From positions 1 through 61,089 of the forward strand of contig QANT01008718.1 of NCBI GenBank assembly GCA_003254885.1: DNA of 61,089 bases, given 5' to 3'. Source of the stretch: Purshia tridentata. Its lineage: Eukaryota > Streptophyta > Magnoliopsida > Rosales > Rosaceae. The notes beneath the pieces are model-generated. The model had not been told where the DNA came from, did not search any database, and saw only the letters and a program-made list of their open reading frames with translations. Positions within the stretch are counted from its first letter, which is position 1. Each line of letters starts with the position of its first letter. Both the position numbers and the translations under genes were made by a program. Positions 47,839-58,745 of this stretch are shown here, in pieces.

Positions 47839-50800
47839 TCAGGTTGTCTGCCTAGCAGAAATCACCCTGTCCAAGGTCTCGTCTGGGACTGTGATTCCAG
47901 TAGTCTCCATGTCTGCAACAATTGCAACGGCTGCATCTAGCTCCCCGAGATCAAGACACAGCGAGATGATTTCATCATAAAGGGGACTGCGAAAGATGAG
48001 AACAAAATAAGATGTGAAACAAAACAAGACCTCCAAAAAATGGAATCAAAGCAGCTTTTGGCAAACACAATTCGTGTAGGAATGCATCTCTTGTTTGTTA
48101 GGCATATTTAAGCAAGCATACATCTGCATCTCCATATCTCTTGTTAATTTAAAAGTTGCCAGTTCAAAATGTATATGTTATAAGCCATCCTCTGTGATCC
48201 TGCAACTTATTAAAGCTACTGAATCAAATTTCAAATCACCATCAGGATCAGAAACGTGATACTTGTTTATAACATCTCCCATTTTCTTCTTTGATTTTAT
48301 TTTTATCTTCCTTGTATTACCAAACATGGTCTTACCTGCCAAATACATAACCAAGACTATGTGTTGTCTGTAAGATCTTCAAGAAAGCTGATGGTAGAGG
48401 AGCCCTCGTGGCTGCACGCAAAATCATGGCACAGTCCCCAATTGTCGGTGTTCCACCCAATTCTATCACCTGAAATGAAGTCCAGTAATTCTTCAGATTA
48501 GGAACAGTAAATGATAAATGCATATACTTTTCCAAACTCATTAAGAAATGGCAGGCATTCCTTGCCAATTGCTTAAGTCATAAAGGGCTTATGACGGCCA
48601 CATAATTTCCAAATGCTCCTCCAAAAGACATCAGTCCCTGAAAGTATCTCAAGGCACAGTAATATAAAAGTTGAAAAACAAAAACAAAAATCAAGAAATT
48701 TATAAAGCTCTCGACATGTTCTCCTCAACCTTTTCCTCACCCACTCCACAAAATTTTGCATCATAAGGAAAACTGACAAACAATGAATTTTTTGAAGACT
48801 GCATTGAGGTAATCCATCAAATTGGCCATATATTTTTACTCACTTCTAGTAATCTAGAATGGAATGCTAAATTTTATGTACAAAGGATCAGAATCTATGA
48901 AGCACAGAAAATACATAACAGTTAATGAGAAGAAAATGAAAATAGCATTGCAAGTGAATAATGGAGTACACATATAAGAACTTGCCTTCATCATAACTTT
49001 AATTGCCAACTCAACTTCCCACTCCTGTGACCATTTTCTAGGAGGTCTGTTCTTCAATTCTTGTTCCCATGTCCAACCCCAAGCATCAGCTAATGTATAC
49101 ATGTCAGATACATCAAAAACTTTCCTTTTCCTTAACTCCTTAAATGCCTCAACTATATCCTCAGGAAACCAGTCATCATCATCATCGTTCTGCATCCATA
49201 TACAAAATGTGTATAAATATATTTAAACTACATATAAATATATACAAAACTAGTAAGAAGGATTAAAATAAATAGGTAATGCTTTTTAAAAAAAAGAATA
49301 GAGGGGTGGCATCTCACTTAGTAAATTATATTACTGTCACCAAGACCTGTGATTGAATTTCACAACCCCCCCCCCCCCCACACACACACACACACACACC
49401 AAGGTATAGAGAATTATAAGATGGGAGAGGGCTACCTCCCATTCTTTAGAATCATAGCCCAAAAGGCCTTCAGTAGACCCAAAAAATTGAGACAAAACCA
49501 TTGACAATTCAGACATTTCACTCACTAACACCACTCTAGCGTCACATTTGTCATATATATTGCATGAGAGGTGACTAGAACTGAGTCATAAAATTTCTTG
49601 TTTCCTATCCAATAAAAAAAACATAAGATACTTGTTTGAAAAACATAGAAAAATTAAGTTTGATGAGGTGCCTCTATACTTCATACCCTCAGGAAAAAAA
49701 TGTAAAACATAAGTAAAATGTAATGCCATACGTCAGCTGATAATCGAGAAGCTCTTCTCCTTGACTTTTTAGATGTCGTACTTGTTTGATCAGAATCTTT
49801 CAACAACTGTACTCCAATCATTTGGAGAGGCTTCTTAGCTTCAATTTCCTTTTCCTTAACCCTCTCTACATCTTGTCTCTCAGCTTGTTCTACCTCTACC
49901 TCAACCTCCTCTTCCTCCTCCCCCTCCTCCCCCTCATCATCATCAACATCATTGTCATCGTCATCATCATCATCAAGATCATCAGCTTCAGCCTCATCAT
50001 CTTCAACATCTTTCTCAACATCTACAACACTGACACTATCAGAGACATCCAGAGGTTCAGATTTTGCAACATCTAGTGGCTTTTCCTGATCACTACTGAA
50101 GCCTTCTCCAAGGAAACGGCGCTTCCAGAACTCTGTATTTCCTTCTTCCAGCTTGATCCGTGAGATTAGTTCATCCAGCTCTGCATCAACCTGTGAGATC
50201 AGATTTTATTATCAGTATAGAGTGAACACTCAAGTGCAGCCAAAAGGGGGTAACATTCTTGCAGAGATATGTAACCCCAACAGGAGGAACACAAGCAGGA
50301 AAAAAAAGAATAAATAAATAAATAACCTCTTCTTCCTCCTCCTCCACAGGAGGAACCCAGAGGGGTCGACCACGAGAGCGATTTATTCTCCTTGCTTTTT
50401 GGACACGCTGGTAAAGAACATTTCTAGTACCATCAGTTGGCAGACCTTGTGCTTCTAGTTCTTCCTTCAATTCAGATACTACCATCTTACTAGCAGCTTT
50501 AGGCTTTAAAACACTCTGGTCAGGACCCTTTATAATTTTCATTAACCTCATCTCGACTCTAATATAATCTGTTTCAGATGCATCTCCTAAAGCTGCAATT
50601 CCTTCATTCCGTAATGCTCTCAAAAGCTTTCTATGGTGTATCTTCCAATCCTCAAGACACCTTTTCTTGAAGGAGGTTTCCATAGGGTTTGAATATATAA
50701 ACCCAGCAGCATCAGGATCTAGTGGAGTTTTCCCCCTTCGAGGCACCCATCGCTTGCGCTCACCGGTAAGCCCACCCTCTGCAATGTACCTGATTCATGT

Positions 50801-53800
50801 ACAAATCAGTCAACACGCCAACAAGAAAAAGGGGAGAGAGGGTGAGTGGGAGCCAAAATCTGCTCATTAGCTCATTACTTCCTCTTTCCCCCTTCTACTG
50901 TGAACTGGATGAAAGAAAAGACTTGCAGCAAATGGAGTACGTATTAACACACACATGACACACCCACACACACACACACCTGGCCATGTAATCAATCTCA
51001 TGTCCAAGTTCAGCTTCTTCTTGCAAAGGTTCAATCCATGAGCTCACCAGTGTCCGGTACTTTCTGCTCAAAATCATGGCTCGTGGTGGAATTGGTTGGT
51101 TGTCTTTGGTCATAGCTTCTAAAGCTTCTACTAACTCAACAATTCTTCCTGGAAACAAACATATCCATCCATCAAATCAATAGGTTCTAGTAAAGTCTAA
51201 GAATGAAAGATCCATAATATCAGTCAAAAAAGCATACAAAATATTGTATGAGCCTAACAGGTCAACCAAGACATCAGTACCAGCATGCAACAATATTTTG
51301 GTAGATTACTGACACCACAAGTCAACATAGTGAATTTTCAGAAAAGCTAGGATCCAACATCTAGGACTGCAGAGGTAAATAGCTTCTAATTTCCATAATT
51401 CTTACACTTTCAAAAATCCTTATACATCACATGATCCATAAAGAAAATTCAAAAGCTTCTGTTAACAATTCTCCAAAGCTTGTTTGATATAAAAATAGAA
51501 GACCTACTAGTACAACTACTACACATAGAATGAGAGGAAGAAATGAGATTACTCATGTTATTAAGAATAAATGAAACATATATATACCTTCTCGACATAA
51601 AGCTCGAAGATACAAAGACAGAGGGTCCTCAAAGTTTCCTTCATTATGTAAAATTTTTGTTCCCCCTTCAAAATTTTTGAGGGCACAAAAATGTCGTATT
51701 GCCTCTCGTACAACACAATATTTGGTGAAGCACTCAACTAACAACCTGAACATCAAGGTACAAACATATTTCAAAAGAAAGAAAAAGGGAAAAAGCAAGA
51801 AGATATATACAATGCTAACATAAGATGTTGGTTGAACTCGAGACTGTCTCTGCCCCAATCCCCAAAGGAAATGGAACAATTGAGAAAACAAAACTATAAA
51901 AAATACATTTTTGGTAGCCAAAGCTCAACAATTAATCAAAGTAGATGGTCCACATTGACTAACAATTGTCTTTTTAAATAGCACATTGGGCCTTTAAAGT
52001 ACTGGACTTAATTCCAAATATACCTTCAGGCCAGATTTAGGTGTTGTAGACCTCTAGTTAGGGCACAACTCCAAGAATGACAAGGTAAAAAGAGTTTTTT
52101 GTGGGTTAGAAATTTCTCATTAAAATGTTTCAAGTGCATTTTTAAATATCTTGGGAGATTAAAAGGATTAAGAAACAAATAAATGAACACCACCAACTTC
52201 TACATAATTAATAAAATATACAAAATGCTTACGCATAGGTTTTCACATTAGGCTGCAAACGCTTGTGGTCTTCAACCATCATGCCAAGTAACTCAGCAAC
52301 ATCTTGCACTCTACAAATCATATTCAAACCCCAATGTAATGACCAATATAAAAACAGAAAACACAGTGGGTTAAAATCTTTAAGTCTAAACAACTTAAGA
52401 AGTTGAAATTCCAAAGCATTGGATAAACAATGAAAAGAAGAAATTTTGACAGTAAAAATAAACTCTTAAATGGACAGCTGGAATTACTTATGTGCTACAG
52501 AAACTACCTATCATAAGATTCAGCTCTGGTATATGCTTGGATCACCCAATTATATGTCTCTGTGTCAGGTTTCATGTATTCTGTTTTGTAAAGAAAACTA
52601 TGAGTATAAACCCTGAAGAACAGAAAACAACCCTGAAGAACAGAAAACAAAGGATTCTGAGAAGTATTAAACTAAAATAAACATAGATCTAACTCTTCAG
52701 CGAGTAATATATAACTAAATTTCACAATCTACCACTATAATAAACCACATAAGCTCTTAGAAAGGTTCAGATTTAAAGTAGTCCTTCAATATGGCAAAAA
52801 ATTAAAAGCCAAATTCATGGTTATGAGAATGAGTGTGACACATGGACTAACTCAATGCTAAATTACATAATGCTAGTGCATTCTTCTACACACAAGATGG
52901 GAAAAAAAGAATAAGCATTCATAAAGTCAAATACTGAATAATTTTAACACAGCTGATTATCAATGCTTAATCTTAAGAAGATTAATAGCTTACAGGAAAT
53001 TGTTAATACAGATACAAGCACTAAAAGGTTAAAAAACAAAATAACTAACCTTCTCCATACTCCATGTTCTCAAACGTAGCAAATGCTATTTCTGGAATTC
53101 CGCAAGTAGCCTATATCATTCAAAGGAAAGAAAAATATTAGACTGACAAGAGAACCTATGATAGTAAACAACTAGGTAAAGATGCTTGCAATAATTTACT
53201 AGCAACATGTAAACACTTCATACCAACAGGTCTAAAGATTTCAAATCAAACATGTTCACTTGACCTTTTTCTTCCTTTTTTGTTTAAAGAGGATATTAAT
53301 CCAAGAAAAAGCTAAATGAATATTATGTTCAAATAAAGTAAGCAAAAACAACACGATCACAATACCAAATTCAGAAAATGCCACCTGCACACTAAGAAGA
53401 CAATTGAAATGAAACGTTGTTGCCATCCGCCCAGCGGCCTCCATTTCATAAGCAATTTCTAAGGCATTAGAATGATCCCCAATTTTACAGTCTTCCACTA
53501 TAAGAAGATCATAGACCTTATCAGTAGCTCTGAGCCCACCTTTGGCACCCTTCAAGAACACTTTGTTGGCATCTTCCAAATGGTGAGTCCGAATAAGCTC
53601 CTCTGTTCACAGACACAGATAAGATATTCTTAACATCTTAAGCAATGGACAAAAATGTGCAATTTATTATTATGATTTAGGAGTAACAGGGTGAAGTTTG
53701 TACCAACAAGAAGAAGCCAAGCTTGGCGAATGTCATAGTGTAACTTCTCCATAGCCGCAAGAATTTCTAATCCCCTTGTGGCACGACCCTTGGAACCAAA

Positions 53801-54371
53801 CAGTCGAATCAACGCAATGAATGTTTCGTGGAGAGGGCGAAGCCCCGCACTCAACTCCCTTCTCAATGATTGCATCTTCCATTCACAATTTCACAAAGCA
53901 ACGGTCAGTTATTCAAATCCCAAATGAAAGATAGAACATTATTTTAGAAATTAGGGGAAATATAATTTTAAATAAAAGAAAATGTACCGCGGCCTCGGCG
54001 TCGCCGTTGAGAGCGTGAGCGACGATCAAGCCGTGGAAGGAGCGAGGCCCGGGGCTGAGACCGGCGGCAACCATGTCGTATATAACGTCGGCGACTCCAT
54101 TAGCGTCGCGGTTTCGAGCGCGGCCCATGAGCTCCTCCATGAAGGTGAAGCGGAGGCTCCTCTCGGCTGCGGAGGAGGAAGAGGAGGAGGAGGAGGAGTC
54201 ATCGTCTCCCTTGAGCTGCTTCTTCTTCCTTCGGGTTCGCTTCTCTGGGGCTGAGACCGCTGATGCGCGTACGACGAGGGAGACAGTGTCGTTTGGGGAT
54301 TTGAATTTGCAGGGGAAGAAGGTAGGGAATGAATTGAAGGAGAGGAGGAGAGTGGACATTTGGGAGTGCAT
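47839..54371 (-). CDS. PTAC3: pTAC3/PAP1, SAP-domain subunit of the plastid transcription complex
   Basis: Thirteen coding exons: 54371-53988, 53875-53704, 53602-53385, 53110-53050, 52580-52508, 52310-52233, 51745-51588, 51148-50980, 50789-50327, 50190-49732, 49189-48986, 48469-48336, 47986-47839. They join to 906 aa. The Ser-rich, acid-poor N-terminus is a chloroplast transit peptide. PPR-like helical repeats fill roughly residues 80-380 (for example GPRSFHGLIVAHALNGDAEA). The SAP domain, a DNA-binding helix pair, lies at about 540-575 (MVVSELKEELEAQGLPTDG). Residues 593-745 contain a long Asp/Glu-rich, probably disordered tract, followed by DWFPEDIVEAFKELRKRKVF. Arabidopsis pTAC3 (At3g04260, from memory) is PAP1 of the plastid-encoded RNA polymerase and is needed for chloroplast transcription; loss gives albino seedlings. 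Intron 11 begins with GC, not GT, and the exon 8 donor is inside a GT repeat. Confidence 0.93.
48470..48985 (-). other. GC-AG intron (pTAC3 intron 11)
   Basis: The donor reads ATGAAG|GCAAGTTC at 48985; the acceptor is CATTTCAG|GTGATAG at 48469. Apart from C at position +2 the donor is a perfect U1 match (AAG|GCAAGT), as is typical of genuine GC-AG introns. Splicing gives VMMK|VIELGGTPTIGDC in phase 0. No nearby GT donor keeps the frame equally well. Confidence 0.8.
49366..49399. repeat. C14 run followed by AC microsatellite, pTAC3 intron 10
   Basis: Fourteen C residues are followed by ten AC units. This compound simple repeat lies in the 542-nt intron between exons 10 and 11 and should be highly length-variable. 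Confidence 0.9.
50950..50980. repeat. GT microsatellite overlapping the pTAC3 exon 8 donor
   Basis: On the sense strand exon 8 ends GCCAG and the intron opens directly with GTGTGTGTGTGTGT before GGGTGTG. The splice donor is therefore the first unit of a (GT)n repeat. Each repeat unit offers a GT, but the CCAG|GTGTGT context best defines the first one, and this choice keeps the phase with exon 9. Confidence 0.8.
52611..52650. repeat. Perfect 20-bp tandem duplication in pTAC3 intron 4
   Basis: CCCTGAAGAACAGAAAACAA occurs twice back to back (52611-52630 and 52631-52650) without mismatch, ending 30 nt upstream of exon 5 on the other strand's sense. It is a recent slippage event in an intron. Confidence 0.9.
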
Positions 54372-57035
54372 AAGCGGGCGATGAAGTGAGCGGATAAGGT
54401 ATTAAAGCGGGTGCTTTCTGTTAATGGTTAAGGGGTTTAAGAGCGGCTGAGCGGGAGGGGGTTTAACTTTTTCTTCTTTTATAAAATTAACGGGTTTAAC
54501 TGTTTTTTAGCACACGAAGTCACAAAAAGTGAGGGATTTTTCAATTTTTGGTAGGAAAATTGAGGGGTTTTCAATTTTGGTAACAAAAGTGATTGGGTTT
54601 TTATTTACAAATTTGATCTAATTAACCTCATGTCGGAACTCATTTTTCTAATAATTAGGGAATGAAATACAATTTATAAGAAATATTTAAGTATACATAT
54701 AAATTAAAGATTTACATTCCTATAACTAAAGAGTTCAATTTCGTTTCTGTGCAAATTTTGAATGGAAGTTTTGATGGGAATTTCAAAAAAATTTCGATTT
54801 CGCTAGAATTTTGAGAGAAATGATGGAAATTACTATTAAAATACGAAAATTTGTAATGAAACTTTACTATATGTTTATTTAACATATAATCTACTATATT
54901 AATAAAAAAATATTGAAGAAACCAAATTTTATAATAGGTTTCATGTGTTAAGGTGATTATAATATGCGCTGGAGACAAATATACAGTTAAATAAAATTAG
55001 TATAATTAATAAATGAATTATTATATTATTTATATTTTGTAGGATAAGGTATAAGATATTAGAGATTTAGGCCTTTTAGGGTATTTTTAAATATTTTTTG
55101 TATAGAAATATATGTTTAGAAATTATATAAAAAAAACGAAACCCCAAAGTAAAAGACTCCAAATCTTTTTTTTTTCTAATTGCCTAAATGCCTCAAATCT
55201 CAATTAATTCTAAATTTTTTCTTTTTTTCTTCTTTTTTTCTCTTTTCCTTCATTTTTTCTTTTCCTTTCTGTTTTTTTCTTTCCTCCCTTTTCTTTCTTT
55301 CCCTTCTCTCCCTGCAGCCCGTGACTTGGACCTTGGTCTTCTTCTTTCTTTTTTTGTTTCCTCTTCCTCCTTCGAACAGTCACACCACCAAAAATTCCGG
55401 CCACCAACACAACCTTTTCCGATCAATCCAAGGCCGCCAACAAGACCCCTAGGCGCCGGCCATCTCCTCTCGCCCCTCCTCCACGCTGGCTAGCCATCAC
55501 GGCGTCAGAAAATGTGAAATTAAACCATGACACCGTTGGATTCTTTCGCCGATTCCGGCCACCTCCGAGCTCCAATCACCATTTTTTTTTTGGATTTTTC
55601 TTCCCTCACCGTAGGTTTTCATTCCCTTAAGATCTTATGTGTCAATTTTGTGTAATTGTGATTTTGGATTTTAGGGTTTGAATTTCATTTCAAAATTTTG
55701 GATATTTCAGCGAAATTTCCGAAATTTTTTAGGGAAGCTTTTAAAATTTCGTCCCCCCCAAAAAATGAAATTTAACACCTTGCCTATAATACATAATTAA
55801 TTAAACATCAAATATAAACAAATAGAAGATCTGTATTACATACAAAAACCAAAATAACAAAATTAAACACTAATTTTTGTCTTATTAACTATGCCAAACA
55901 AATTTTTTTTATTACATAAGAAGAGGAAGATTTAAATTCAATATGTAGTAGGGAGAATTTTTGTCTTCAGCTAATTAGACTAACTTCAATTCATAACTAC
56001 GCTCAAAACAAAGAAAAGTAACTTGTTATTAACTTATTATTGGACTTAATAGTTAAATTCACTCCAATAAGTTGATGAATTATTAATTTTAGTAATATAA
56101 ACTATTTTAAGCAGGGCAGGTAGGATCTATCACTATTTGTATTTGAATTCGACACTAGGGTGATCTCAATATTTGGGTTGGGCTTGGAAGATCTACACCT
56201 AGAGATGGCTAGATCCTTGTGCCAATTTGGCAACAGAGCAACAAGGCCACCCAAAGAGAATCAAGGCGTGGGCCTTTAATTTTATTTTGGATTTGAATTA
56301 GTATTCATTATTTTAGTCATTTTAGTTTTAGTTCTGTGGGCTAAATCTATGTACTGAGATGAATTATCTGCCCCTTTCATCTCTTAACCCACGGTTGATG
56401 ATTTGGGCGGCAATCCGACCCGAACTGACCCATGACGCCTCCTTTTCATATGATTCATTAATAATTTCATTATGCATATATGCATGCAGAGGACTGCTAA
56501 TACATGTGGAATTAGTCAAGGATGTTCATTTTCTTATAAATAACACCAACATAATTGTCTACCATAAAATTTGAGTTTTAGGAATAGTATTTTTGTTCTT
56601 TTAAAGAAGTTTGGGAGATAGTAGTTGATTTTACACTATCAGCATAGAGGAATGATAGATGTTTCCAAGCAACATAGGTTAAGATCAGTAAATTTACACA
56701 ATTTAAAATAAAATCAATGAGGGAAGAGTTGATGAAAATTATTATGCTGAGTTTGACATTATTACTTAAAAGACAGATAAAATCTGGTCAATGATTACCC
56801 ATCAACCACTGGTCCACTACAAACTACAAATAAGTAATTAACTGGCATCGGAAGCTCAGTTTTAACTTTTACTAGACATTAATTCCAGCACACACAGAAA
56901 TATAATAGTATTTATCTAGCATGGCAAGCAACACACAGAACTTGTATATATAAATATTATTTGAAGTCCTCATACATATATAGTTTCAAATGGATTGGAA
57001 ATGAAGACAATTAATCATCTGGATCTACTATTGAT
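54372..57035. other. pTAC3 promoter, transposon-like DNA and GDSL 3' region
   Basis: The pTAC3 leader and promoter occupy about 54372-54600. A candidate non-autonomous transposon follows at 54728-55782. From 55800 to 56950 the DNA is AT-rich and geneless; the last stretch is the 3' UTR of the minus-strand GDSL gene. T-rich frames at 55180-55490 are low-complexity and are not called as genes. Confidence 0.5.
54728..55782. mobile_element. Candidate non-autonomous DNA transposon, possibly MULE-like
   Basis: The left end (AGAGTTCAATTTCG then about 100 bp rich in AAATTTCG/ATTTTGA words) is an imperfect inverted copy of the right end (reverse complement CAAGGTGTTAAATTTCATT and following). Flanks read CCTATAACT at 54719-54727 and CCTATAATA at 55783-55791, a possible 9-bp target duplication matching at 7 of 9, as in Mutator-like elements. 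The core has a pyrimidine-rich stretch and a GC-rich segment (55380-55580) unlike its surroundings, as in elements that have captured host DNA. A similar end sits at window positions 1-43. No transposase is present, and alternative assignment as a decayed LTR fragment is possible. Confidence 0.42.
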
Positions 57036-58745
57036 CTAGATCCTGGAATCCATGGCCAAGATGGTGCTGAGATTCATGGGGTCCATGTACTTGGTAGAGC
57101 CGGTCAAGATGTTCTGAACAATATAACTGTTTGCTTTTTCTGTTGGATGAAATGCATCCCAGAATGCGTATATGTCTCTGTTGGGGCACAAGTTTGAGGC
57201 CACAGTGCACAGTCCCAGCCCATTGTAAGGTCCTTGCCCACAGCATGCAACCTTTGATGTAACAAATCCTGTACAAACCAACCAAGCATGTCAATAACGA
57301 CTTGGAGAGGCCAAAAACATTATATATTATAACACGAGGGTTTCAAATGCCCAACGTGAACACGAACACGAGCACGAACACCATAATTCTTAATGGTGGA
57401 TCATAGTTTAGTATGCATATATACCAAATGCTTGAGGGTTATCAATGAAATCATTGTGGGACTGCTGTGTGTTGGCAGCAACGAAGACATCAGAACCAAG
57501 TTGACTGTTGAGTCCTTTAATCATCTGAACAAGTTGGGGGTTGTACAAAGAGGCAGCACGTTGCAACTCAACTGAGCATTGACCATTCCTGCCTCGCTGG
57601 GCCAATTCCGCTGGAACGCACCCCAGTGGTCCTGTACCTGTCACCAAGACTCTGCGTACTCCAAGATCATATAGACTCTGAAAAATGACACATTATATGA
57701 TCAATTAGCAACAAACACTTACATTACATAATTAAGTCAATAATTAAATTTAAGGGGTTACTTAATTACCAAAAGAAGTTTTCTGAACTCGGATATGACG
57801 AATTTGACATAATCTGGCAGATTATATTGGCGAGATCTTGCAGAGAAAGGCACTAAGTAGTAGTTGTTCACAAAGTCATTGCCACCCACAGTGAGGAGGA
57901 CAAGTGCTTGGTTTACAAGTTGCTTGGTCCGTTGAGGTCCAATAAGGGCACTGACCCTTTGCTGGTATTGCTTGAAGTATTCCAGTTGCCTGTACATTCT
58001 GATTATGTTGACCTGAAAATTCACATGCATCCACTTAAGAACTTCTAGGAGTCAATCTTGTTGCCAATAATTTCATCATGAAGCTAGGCATTTAGAAATT
58101 TGAGTTTATTTAAGAATTTTTATCATGTGCATAAATGATTCACAAATCTAAATTTAACCGTTAAAAAATGAACTCCGCATACAAATTCTTACTATAGAAT
58201 TTTATCCCAAATTGAGGTTGTAAAAGTAATTAGTAACTTACAAACTGAATTCCAGTGTCATTGAGGATTCCAATGCCGGCAGAAGCAAAGTTGGCACCAA
58301 CTAGTAGCCTTTGTCCAGTGAGCTGAGGACTCAAGTATGGCAATGTGGGTTCTGCACCAAGTTGTTCACCTGCATATACACACACAGAGACACAGCATGT
58401 TAAGTCAATTCTGTGTATACACACACACATTGACACATACATATAAAGAAGAAACATAGTAGGAATATGAATTATGAAGTAAACCCAACTGATAAAGTCA
58501 GGAATGTTGCGGCCATTGGAGAAACGGCCAGTGGGTCGACGAGTTGGATAGTCAATGCCATAAGGGGGAGCGTCAGCTCGAGCAGTGGTTGCAAGGTAAT
58601 TGTTGTTGCCATTGTCAACCAGTGAATCTCCAAACACAAAAAAGGCCCTAGCTTCAGCTTGGGTACTGAAACTTCCTAATGCCATGAGTACTACTAGACC
58701 AACAATGTTCACCATTAAAGAACCCAAAACCAGTGAACTAGCCAT
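57036..58745 (-). CDS. Secreted GDSL esterase/lipase, LTL1-like
   Basis: Five exons (58745-58490, 58369-58242, 58012-57770, 57677-57425, 57268-57036) join to 370 aa, the usual plant GDSL length. ATG at 58745 opens a signal peptide (hydrophobic, ending about QAEA, residue 32). Block I is [14 protein letters not shown] with nucleophile Ser41. The oxyanion GGND motif is at 171-174 and block [12 protein letters not shown] gives catalytic Asp331 and His334. All residues are intact, so an active extracellular SGNH hydrolase is expected, acting on cutin-type or other acyl esters. The protein resembles the Arabidopsis group At3g04290 (LTL1), At5g18430 and At5g33370 (from memory), some of which act in cuticle formation or salt response. 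Which of these is the true orthologue cannot be decided here. Confidence 0.93.

Noticed and set aside
55180..55493. Phe/Leu-rich frames resembling membrane proteins
   Set aside because: They come from a T/C-rich low-complexity tract inside the candidate transposon; no start context or conserved motif.
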